From assembly GCF_963576545.1 (NCBI RefSeq), contig NC_083655.1:21064204-21128203 (forward strand): a stretch of DNA of 64,000 bases. The letters are read 5' to 3'. Under the pieces are notes generated by a model. The model ran no database searches. It had not been told where the DNA came from and saw nothing but the letters and a program-made list of their open reading frames with translations. A program made the position numbers and the translations under genes. The DNA comes from Limanda limanda (taxonomy: Eukaryota > Chordata > Actinopteri > Pleuronectiformes > Pleuronectidae). This document shows, piece after piece, positions 56,220-64,000 of the stretch. Numbering within the stretch: the stretch's first letter is position 1; the number at the start of each line of letters is the position of its first letter.

Positions 56220-56715
56220 ACCCCTTTAGTGCATCGGTGCAGGCCTGGATGTCGCTTGGGATGGGCTGGTGGTTGGAGAAGAGGTGAGTTGAGGAGAAGA
56301 TCCGTCCGGAGGAAACGAAGACCCGTCACTGCCGAGGTCGCGGTGTTCGCTCGTCGTCTGCAGCTCCACGCTCCTTTCCCCAGTCACTGCTCAATAGGTA
56401 GCTTGCTGCTAACTAGTACAGTCACTGTGAGCTAAACTAGCCGCTGTGTTAGCTTCTAGCTTCACGTCGTCCTCACGGTTTGAGTAATCCACTCACACCC
56501 ACAGGAAAATCACCACTGAGTCCTCTGGAGAGTCCGGGTTGAACGCCTCCACGACTTGGTCACTAAACGTCTGTACAACAGTCTCTTTTCGTTACTGTTC
56601 TTCCTACAAACTCCGCGTGTCTTCTTCCTGCTCGCTCCGTCGCTCTCCTCTTTTCGTCCCTCCCTTTTTCCTCCCCGTACCGAAACAACCTCAGAGGTTA
56701 GGTTCCGGCCCATCT
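56220..56715. promoter_or_regulatory. CpG-rich island, unidentified promoter or transposon core
   Basis: About 500 bp with frequent CpG (for example CCGTCCGGAGG, GAGGTCGCGGTGTTCGCTCG, CACGTCGTCCTCACGG) between AT-rich flanks. A donor-like GAAGAG/GTGAGTTG lies near 56280 on the plus strand. Frames are 68-78 codons with no domain. The block could be a CpG-island promoter with a noncoding first exon, or the core of an unrecognised transposon. Confidence 0.4.
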
Positions 56716-58479
56716 CAATTAACCCCATACATGCTGGTACATATTACGTTTACAGATACATTATACTTCAAATAAAACAATAAACACATAATATATACTT
56801 TTAACTGTTTTAACACTTCTATAGAATTTTAATGAATTTCAACCTTTTTAATCACACTATTTATATGCTTGGAAGAAATGATATTACTTAATATTTTTAA
56901 CCGGGTTACACCTCTACTGTGCAACTTCATTTCACATGCACTGATCTGCCACAGGTCTGAATATTCCCAATCCCTACTAAAAAAAGACTGTTTACCCTGG
57001 GTTGAACGCAGAATATTAAGGATGAAATTATTTATCATATCATTGTTTGTATTCATTTTCAATATATTATTTTCTAGCCAGAAAAAAGTTAGTATGACAC
57101 ATACAGACAAAAATAAGAATAAAACAAGAACAATAATGTTGAAATAGACCAATTCCATTGTTTTGTAGCATATACAATAGCTCTTGACACTAGCAGGTTG
57201 CCACCTCCATGAACGCTAATGCACTCTGCCACTCTATCAGAAGCAGGATGTGACGTATTAACTCTGCTGCGGATATCACCTCAGCCTCTTTTGACATCTT
57301 TGTCGGTGTCTTCTACGTGTGTCACTGCTTTTTCACCCGGAGATATTTATTTTCTCTTTTTAATTGTTGCATCTGTAGCGTGTAAGAAGCATCATCAACT
57401 TTCATCAACATCAGTGGTTTGTTCTAATCCAAAGCAGACAATTTTGAGATGTGTTTCCTGTATTACCAGTTAAATCAGTGGCTCAACCTCAATTAGTATC
57501 TAACAGGCTATGTTGCAAAGTATAAAGCTGCTTGTTCTACTCTGTTCTTATTTATGGCAATGACTTGGGGCTCTGACAAACCTAAATGTCTGGGTGTTAT
57601 TTATGCCCCAAATGTCATCATTGCTCTCATAATCTGTTTTATTTCACACGGTAATAAAGTGCAGTTAGAGGCAACAACATGATATCCGACATGCAACAAC
57701 AAAACATGACTTTCTGTGTAGGATTGTCTGATGAGTGATGTGCCACTCACATGGTATTTTAGCTTTGTGTTCTTTGGCCTCTGAAGTAGAACACTCGAGG
57801 CCGATAACTGGAAGTGTTGAGATTAGGATGTTAGAGGGTGATGCAAATGTCGAGAGACCATTAACTTGGGAGAAGAGTAGAGATGCTTTCTGAATTGTGG
57901 TACAAAAGAACAAACATTGCCGAGCAGTCAGCAAATTGGCTAGAGGTACTTCTAACCCAACCCTTAAGTAAGAAGTCATCATTAAGTTCATTGAAAATAT
58001 ATCATAGTTAATTTCTACATTTTATAATATATGTGTTGCTGAGAGGGTACTGATGGATATGCTGAAATAACATTGAATTGATTCAGGTGCAGTATGCCGA
58101 AGAAATCATTCACAGCCCAATTTGGAGTTTGTAGTGATGTAAGCCGACACAGAATGACTGAAATAAGGAAGTAGCAGTAACTCTGTGGGTACGGAGGGCT
58201 GTGATCACAATGTGTGTAAATACAGTTGTGTTCTGTGTGCACAGGCATTGTGATCAAACAGATGCCATTAGAGCCGGACTCAAAAGAAACAATGGAAGAG
58301 CTACAGTGAAAACCGAATATACTGATCACTGTTATTGATCAACCGTTTATATGGATTAAAAAGCTTGGGAAAAAATTGTTCCTATACAAATGCTGTTTAA
58401 ATAATACGATGATATTGTTTAAGTAGTCTGCTCACAGTGTTCATTTTGGGTCTATTGATACATATTTGCTCAGTGAAAA
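56716..58479. other. Unassigned stretch
   Basis: AT-rich; frames of about 100 codons (56829-57158, 57665-57991, 58015-58329, minus strand) lack any motif. No repeats recognised. Confidence 0.35.
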
Positions 58480-58672
58480 AGTGATTTTTCCCAGTTTTTA
58501 CCGGCTCTGTCAGTAATTTACTCCTCCTGTCTCCATCATTTGAGCTGCACTCTGTCAACTGCATCCAGCCAGACCGAGCACGCCGCCATCTCCCCCGGCT
58601 CTCCATACATTGTCTCAGTTTACTAATTGTTGTTTATTCCCAGTCTAAGTTTACTGATGTGTCCGAAGACAC
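58480..58672 (+). repeat. Unnamed dispersed repeat, copy 1
   Basis: Starts CCCAGTTTTTACCGGCTCTG and TCAGTAATTTACTCC. It ends TTGTTGTTTATTCCCAGTCT, AAGTTTACTGATGTGTCCGA and AGACAC. The same start and end, in the same order, occur at 61770-61821 and 62005-62072. The family is not recognised. Confidence 0.55.
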
Positions 58673-59014
58673 TATTTGTGTGTGTGAGTTTGAACTCTGA
58701 CATTTCATCATCCACAGACATTTGTATTTTTAGTTGTATCTTAAATCTACCTTTTTATTTTGATAAGACTCTTTTTGTTTATTTATATTTTGAAAAGACC
58801 GCGGCCAAGGTCTTCCCACTCGCATGCTGAGGTCAGAGAATTTTTTTTTCCTACGATCCACAAACAACTGCTCCACAGCTGTTTATCCCTACAGAACGAC
58901 GAAGTTTATTCCGTCAAAGGAGAACGGGATGAATTCTCTCCTTTTCGGCCCCAGCGCGATTCCCGTTGCCACCAACCGAACCAGCAGACCGCCGCTTTTA
59001 GTGTGGAAATAGTG
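58673..59014. other. Unassigned, partly CpG-containing
   Basis: Holds GACCGCGGCCAAGGTC near 58800, and CpG-containing sequence near 58895-59005 immediately before the Tc1 segment. No recognisable coding motif. Confidence 0.35.
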
Positions 59015-59802
59015 TGGTAGAAAAAGGTGCACAAGCAACAGGGATAACCGCAGCCTTGAGAGGATGGTGAAGCAACGGCCATTCAAGAATTTGGGTTTCA
59101 TAAGGAGTGGACTGAGGCTGGAGTCAGTGCATCAAGGGCCACCACGCGTAGACGTATCCAGGACATGGTCTACAACTGTCGCATTCCTCCTCTCAAGCCA
59201 CTCCTGAACCAGAGACAATGTCAGAAGCGTGTTACCTGGGCTAAGGAGAAAAAGGACTGGACTGTTGCTCAGTGGTCCAAAGTCCTCTTTTCAGATGAAA
59301 GTCAATTTCATTTGGAAATCAAGGTCCCAGAGTCTGGAGGAAGAGTGGAGAGGCACAGAATCCAACTAGTTTCCACAATCGGTGATGATTTGGGGAGCCA
59401 TGTCATCTGCTGGTGTTGGTCCACTGTGTTTTATCAAGTCCAAAGTAAACGCAGCCGTCTACCAGGGAAATTTTTGATTACCTCATGCTGCCTTCCGCTG
59501 ACAGGGTTTATGGAGATGCTGATTTCATATTCCAGCAGGACTTGGCACTGGCCCACACTGCCAAAAGTACCAATACCTGGTTTAATGACCATGGTATCAC
59601 TGTGCTTGATTGGCCAGCAAACTTGACTGACCTGAACCCCATAGAGAATCTGTGGGGTATTGTCAAGAGGAAGATGAGCGACACCAGACCCAACAATGCA
59701 GACGAGCTGAAGGCCGCTATCAAAGCAACCTCAGCAGTGCCACAGGCTGATCGCTTCCATGCCACGCCGCATTGATGCAGTAATTCATTCAAAAGGAGCA
59801 CC
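59015..59802 (+). pseudogene. Tc1-like transposase segment lacking both termini
   Basis: Frame 1 (to about 59400) reads HKEWTEAGVSASRATTRRR, NCRIPPLKPLLNQRQ, WTVAQWSKVLFSDESQFH with the first catalytic Asp. Frame 2 (about 59485-59775) reads MLPSADRVYGDADFIFQQDL, with the second Asp, then DHGITVLDWPAN and LTDLNPIENLWGIVKRKM with the third acidic residue (Glu). One frameshift lies between 59400 and 59485. The frame ends PQADRFHATPH, with a last shift before the 'MPRRIDAVI' block. Similarity begins and ends abruptly inside the coding region (GGATAACCGCAGC at the left, AAAAGGAGCACCT at the right) with no TIR at either side. It is dead, but less decayed than the other Tc1 relics here. Confidence 0.88.
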
Positions 59803-59912
59803 TGTATGTATATCTTCCGAGACTTAAAATAGCGTGGTCCCATCTACCGCCGTTAGGCGCTTCAAACCACGAGGTAGATCAGAACCCCTTTTTTCTAAAT
59901 CTCCCTTTGTTC
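59803..59912. other. Unassigned junction sequence
   Basis: CpG-containing sequence (CTACCGCCGTTAGGCGCTTC) directly after the Tc1 segment. No feature recognised. Confidence 0.3.
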
Positions 59913-60050
59913 AAATCATGTGGCTTCCGCCATCTTGAATTTGGCCACATAACATAATTAACATAATCTCGTACCACCATTTTTATTCCAAATCATGGGT
60001 CCGTCGGCCATCTTGATTTCAATCACGTGGTTCTACCGCCATCTTGAATT
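59913..60050. repeat. Three copies of a ~30-bp unit with YY1-like CCGCCATCTTG motif
   Basis: Units start at 59913, 59990 and 60020: AAATCATGTGG...CCGCCATCTTGAATT, AAATCATGGGT...CGGCCATCTTGATT and CAATCACGTGG...CCGCCATCTTGAATT. The core CCATCTTG is the reverse of the YY1 consensus (AAGATGGCGGC). The third unit has an E-box CACGTG. This is either a minisatellite or a small cluster of factor sites. Confidence 0.55.
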
Positions 60051-60109
60051 CGGCCAGACTTAGTCATAGCAATGGCGTCATTACGCCATTGCTACTCCCC
60101 CTTTCTCTC

Positions 60110-60131
60110 TCTCACACACACACACACACAA
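60110..60131. repeat. (CA)n microsatellite
   Basis: Short CA tract with one interruption. Confidence 0.85.
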
Positions 60132-60479
60132 ACACATAGATATACCCTCGGCATTACATGTGTGTTATAAATCGTGATAAGTGCTGCTGTTGTTGTTATC
60201 TTCTTATATTGGAGTTTTGTTAGAATAGTAATCATTGATTTACATTAATGTTATTATCTTTAAATACATTTTTGCATATTTAAAGTACTAGTATTTTGTG
60301 ATTATTTGTGGGTATGTGAATACAGCTGGATTAGGATAGCCTATGCTCGAACTTAAACCCTTCACTGTTCATTATATAATCATTAATATTAAATATTGAG
60401 ATTATTAATTGAACTTTCCCAAACTGAGACTAATCTTTACATTGATTGATTGTTGGTCCCTGATACTAGAGTGGTGCCC
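60132..60479. other. Unassigned stretch
   Basis: AT-rich, no gene or repeat recognised. Confidence 0.3.
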
Positions 60480-60690
60480 CGTCATTGATAAATTATAATT
60501 ACAGATTGTATTATTCGTAATTGATAATTTTATTGTTTTTCATTAATTATTTGATTATTCTTAATTAATTACCTCATCATTTTTAATTAGTAATTTATAA
60601 TTCTTAATAGATAACTTTATCATTTAAAAAAATATTTTTTAATAAAATATTTTTTATTATTTTAATAATCATGTTTTATGATTATTAATA
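60480..60690. repeat. Degenerate AT-rich minisatellite, ~22-bp period
   Basis: Repeated variants of TAATTGATAATTTTATTGTTT: TAATTATTTGATTATTCT, TAATTAATTACCTCATCATT, TAATTAGTAATTTATAATTC and AATAGATAACTTTATCATT. The common theme is TAATTNNTNATTTNAT. Almost no G or C. Confidence 0.6.
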
Positions 60691-60967
60691 ATTAGCCCAC
60701 GTCAAGCCTACTACTATTCCACAACATCTGTCACATTAAAGCTCTGTGAGAATCAACAAAGTAATCTCAATCCATCCTTGGGAGACTGTGAATGTCTGAA
60801 CCAAATTAAAAAATAATCCATTGTGTGTTTGAGGCATTTTACTGAAAACCCAAATTTTCCATCTGATGGTGACCATAGAATGTGAGTCAGTGGATCACCA
60901 ACTTCACTGGGATTCATTACTTAGCACATTGTATACAGCTTCGGTATGAGGGTATCAAGAAATGGTA
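60691..60967. other. Unassigned stretch
   Basis: No gene or repeat recognised. Confidence 0.3.
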
Positions 60968-61205
60968 ATGGTCTATATTTTTACAGCACTTTTCAAGTCT
61001 TGATGACCACTCCAAATAACTTCACAATACAGTTTTTCTATTCACACACACATACATCTTTGTACAAAACTTACTCTATCACACATTAAATCCAACATTC
61101 GTCAGGGGCAATTTGGGTTTCGGTGTCTCGTCCACCGACACGTCGGCACACAGAGCAGTGGAGACTGGGATTTGACTGCCAATCGTCTTGGAAGTGGACA
61201 GCCCG
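60968..61205 (-). repeat. tRNA-derived SINE, decayed, reversed
   Basis: Plus strand reads GGTCTATATTTTTACAGCAC, TTTTCAAGTCTTGATGACC, ACTCCAAATAACTTCACAAT, AGGGGCAATTTGGGTTTCGG and CACCGACACGTCGGCACAC. It ends GGATTTGACTGCCAATCGTC (decayed B box in reverse). Same SINE family as the full-length copy at 20.5 kb. Confidence 0.75.
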
Positions 61206-61769
61206 CTGTCCATGTTTTAATGTTGTGGCTCTTCAGTACACCCTTCATATATGTACAAAAACAAACAAGAAGTCGTTAAATGTGCAGCTTGTCCCGTTTT
61301 AAGATTCAACACAAACTGAGGAACTTACAGATACATAAATATGTCGATGATATTATTTGTTTAAGAGCCATGACCGCTCAGACCAGCACATCAAAACAGA
61401 CCGAAGAAGTAACTGATTCTCCACGACCACCACTTGTTTCATAGATACCTTCAATTTAACCCCACACAGGAGCTGACTAGCTGACTTTTATAGAGACTCA
61501 TTTAGAAGAGCCCTGTATTGACTGATACACCCAAAGAGGAAAAGGAAGACAAAAGACAGATCTGATGGAGTTACCTGATATTCTGGTGCAGAGAAAAAAG
61601 TCAGGTATAGAAGACGGTTACCTACAACTACACCAATGTTCTAATTAGGTTTGTCTTTTGACAAAATATTTATATTTACTTGGCACCTGAACTATTGTTT
61701 TGATTTAATCAAGCTATGAAGCCAATACACGATAAAGAAGTCAAGGTTTTTAGGTTCACGATCAAGAAG
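61206..61769. other. Unassigned stretch
   Basis: No gene or repeat recognised. Confidence 0.3.
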
Positions 61770-62072
61770 TCATTTTTTACAGTTTTTACTGGCTCTGTCA
61801 GTAATTCACTGCTCCGCTCTGTGTCTCTATGGTTTTGATTTTGTATGTATATAGCACTTTTCTAGTCTTGATGACCACTCAAACCTCTACAGTACAGTTT
61901 TTACATTCACCCATTCACACACACATTCTCACGCACACGCCGCCCCTATTATTAATTTTGCACCCTAAAAATTGGAAAAAGCCAAATTGAGCGTGTTCAC
62001 GATACATTGTCCAATTTTACACATTCTGTTGTTTTACCCAGTCTGAGTTTACTCAGGTGTCCGATGACACTG
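61770..62072 (+). repeat. Unnamed dispersed repeat, copy 2, split by a SINE
   Basis: The left part, 61770-61821 (CAGTTTTTACTGGCTCTGTC), and right part, 62005-62072 (CATTGTCCAATTTTACACAT, TACCCAGTCTGAGTTTACTC, AGGTGTCCGATGACAC), match copy 1 at 58480-58672. The intervening sequence differs and contains a reversed SINE tail. Confidence 0.5.
61840..61945 (-). repeat. SINE 3' half, reversed
   Basis: Reads TATATAGCACTTTTCTAGTC, TTGATGACCACTCAAACCTC, CAGTACAGTTTTTACATTC and ACCCATTCACACACACATTC. Tail half of the common SINE on the minus strand. Confidence 0.8.
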
Positions 62073-62233
62073 ACAAGACACTGAACCCTAAATTGCCCCT
62101 ACTCATGGAGAAAGGTGCCGAACATAGATGCACTGTATGAATGTGTATGAATGGGTGAATTTAAAACTGTACAGTAAAGCGCTTTGAGGGGTCATCAAGT
62201 CTAGAAAAGTGCTATATAAGTACAGACCATGTG
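62060..62233 (+). repeat. SINE body and 3' half, direct orientation
   Basis: Reads TGACACTGACAAGACACTGA, CCCTAAATTGCCCCTACTC, AGATGCACTGTATGAATGTG, AAAGCGCTTTGAGGGGTCATC and AAGTCTAGAAAAGTGCTAT, ending ATAAGTACAGACCATG. It faces the reversed copy at 61840-61945. Confidence 0.8.
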
Positions 62234-63944
62234 TTGTTTGTATGTGTGTGAGTGCGTATGTCAGTGTGAGATATAATCTAAATTAATGAATGAAAGCGCA
62301 AAAAAACTACATTGCTGGTCAGAGACGTCAAATGAGTCGGTGTTGGTGTGTCTGTCTGTATATGTGTGTGTTTTTGTGTGTGTGTTGGCCAGTCAGGCAG
62401 GAATGGGACGTACGTATGGACAACCCAAAAGCATAATGCCTCTGGCCACTGGCTGTCACAGGGTCGGAGGCATAAAAACACTGAGGGCCACTCCCACCTG
62501 GTCCTCACTGGAAATTTACAAGCAATTCAAGCAAAACAGAAGAGCAATACAATTAAAGATGACAACATTATCGTTGGGGCTTAGGATTAGTGTACTTTGG
62601 TATAGGTTTATTTTCTGGCCAACTTGATCTTTATTGATACGACTATACAGTCAACTTAATGTTTGATCATAAGGGCCCTGCAGTGCACTTCACACCTGGA
62701 CCTGTCACAGCTGCAGTGTCCTTGTTTTTTTAAATGTTCCACTGAAAATGTTCCACTGACTATTCAATATAGGTTTCAGTAGTTCCAATGACTAAATTAA
62801 ATGTAAGCTTTTTGAGATTGTCAAAAGGTATTGCTACTGAATGTGTGTATATGTGTATTTTTACTTTGTGTGAGGAAGGCAGGCCAATTTACAGCCACCT
62901 CCAAACTTGTCCTCTCTATGACCTGAAGCAGTATTACATTATACAGATGTGTAGCTCTTATGTATGCATAACACAACGTCACCATAGAGCCCATAACAAC
63001 ACTGCCATTCCCTTATCTTCCATAACATTTTCATGATGTGAATGACCCAGTTGACGTGTATCCACTATTCCTTGGGTTCCTTGGGGTAGCAGACATAATT
63101 AAGCAGGAACAGTGGGATCACACACACACACAATCATATACACACATGTGCACTAAAATCCACACATGGGATCAGTGGGGAGCCATGATACCGGCTCTGG
63201 CATAATGGGGCACTAAATCATGCATGTATTCATGCAGCTCACCAGCATAGAGCACACCTTGATCTGTGTGTCAAACATTGCTGGCTTTCACACAAGAAGT
63301 CATCACCTTCTTACCAATTCTACCGTGTAGCTGCTCTGCTGCCACCATGCTAGTTATAACTGCAGGTTAGCTGATGTGTAGTTGGTTAGTGATTTGAGAA
63401 TTAATCAAATTGTTGCAGTGTCTCTGATTATCAGACCAAAATAAGCTAAATCTGCAAAATTTTAACTCGTTTTTGTGTGTAGGGTCAAGAATGACCTATG
63501 ACATATTGCCAGCTTTGAAATTACAACAGTTGCAGATTCGTTTTACTCTGGTTTATGTATTGCAGGTATCTGCAATAACTGTTAGTGTCCTAGCACTGGC
63601 CATAAGAAAAGTGACATATTTTTAAAAAAACCTCCTTCCACTGTACAGCCCTATTGTACTGATCCCTTCTCTATGTTTGAATGAAATATTGTCGATGAAA
63701 GGACAAACTTAATTGACTTTTAATTACATAATGATGAAAATGAAGACATTGGCCACTCTTAAGGTCTTCTTGTTTTGTTTTTCTGACAAAATACATACAC
63801 CTATATTGAAATCTGTATTTTACAGTTTTCCAATACTGCATGTTTGAAGTCTGCCATGTCATGTCCCATCTATCAATTTCACTGTGGAACAATAATAAGA
63901 AACATGAAATATACTGCATAAGCTAAATATGACGTGTGTCTGTT
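62234..63944. other. Unassigned, with minor GT/CA tracts
   Basis: GT-rich sequence near 62340-62385 and CA-rich near 63121-63132. No coding motif; frames near 62278-62627 are mostly translations of GT-rich DNA. Confidence 0.35.
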
Positions 63945-63949
63945 TTAGT

Positions 63950-63976
63950 ATGTGTGTGTGTGTGTGTGTGTGTGTG
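63950..63976. repeat. (GT)n microsatellite
   Basis: About 13 GT units near the window end. Confidence 0.95.
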
Positions 63977-64000
63977 CATGTGAAAGTGAAGAAATCAGAA

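Noticed and set aside
56510..56728. Small basic minus-strand protein in the CpG island
   Set aside because: Arg/Lys/Ser-rich translation typical of GC-rich noncoding DNA; no recognised motif.
59508..59843. 111-codon minus frame
   Set aside because: Antisense to the Tc1-like transposase at 59.0-59.8 kb.

Overview
The window looks like gene-poor nuclear DNA of a ray-finned (teleost, probably percomorph) fish. It is AT-rich, has many (CA)n/(GT)n and (TA)n microsatellites, and carries repeat families typical of teleosts: several Tc1-like transposons, hAT and Harbinger derivatives, tRNA-derived SINEs including a V-SINE/AFC type, LINE 3' tails ending in (TTGA)n, TTAA-flanked 'AGGGATAGTTCACCC' repeats and an L1-clade LINE. 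There is no operon-like coding density and no confirmed intact host gene. Most of the sequence outside repeats shows nothing I can assign.

Layout. 1-5 kb: a hAT-type terminus, a decayed reverse-transcriptase fragment, and a long reverse-oriented Tc1-like relic (about 2914-4830) with an LTR-like insert near 4190-4577. 5.5-6.0 kb: three closely spaced minus-strand exon-like blocks in one continuous frame with matching splice phases, the best candidate for a cellular gene or a recent gene relic. 6.6-10.1 kb: a second Tc1-like relic split by a 3.07-kb TIR element with a TA target duplication; inside it is an exon resembling the C-terminus of fish 'SAMD3-like' proteins and a CpG-rich core. 14.5-15.2 kb: a hAT derivative with perfect 8-bp target duplications that still encodes a BED zinc finger. 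15.6-16.3 kb: another Tc1-like relic. 19.4-19.7 kb: an 18S rRNA 3' end plus ITS1-like fragment, reversed. 19.98-21.17 kb: a tandem array of about twelve hairpin-forming units with three recurrent spacer types, interrupted by a SINE; this is the most unusual structure in the window. 21.5-22.06 kb: a probable solo LTR. 25.6-26.4 kb: a Harbinger-like derivative with a Myb/SANT-like remnant.

43.47-48.52 kb holds a nearly full-length L1-clade LINE on the minus strand with 12-16-bp target duplications, ORF1, and an ORF2 broken by frameshifts and one nonsense codon. 53.0-53.5 kb has two LINE tails facing each other. 56.2-56.7 kb is a CpG-rich island. 58.5-62.2 kb is a mosaic: a Tc1 transposase segment without termini, a cluster of YY1-like motifs, and SINEs in inverted orientation.

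The elements do not form a pathway. Their relations are nesting (TIR element into Tc1, LTR into Tc1, SINE into the hairpin array) and inverted pairing. Positions of decayed elements are approximate. Family names rest on remembered consensus patterns, not on database searches.
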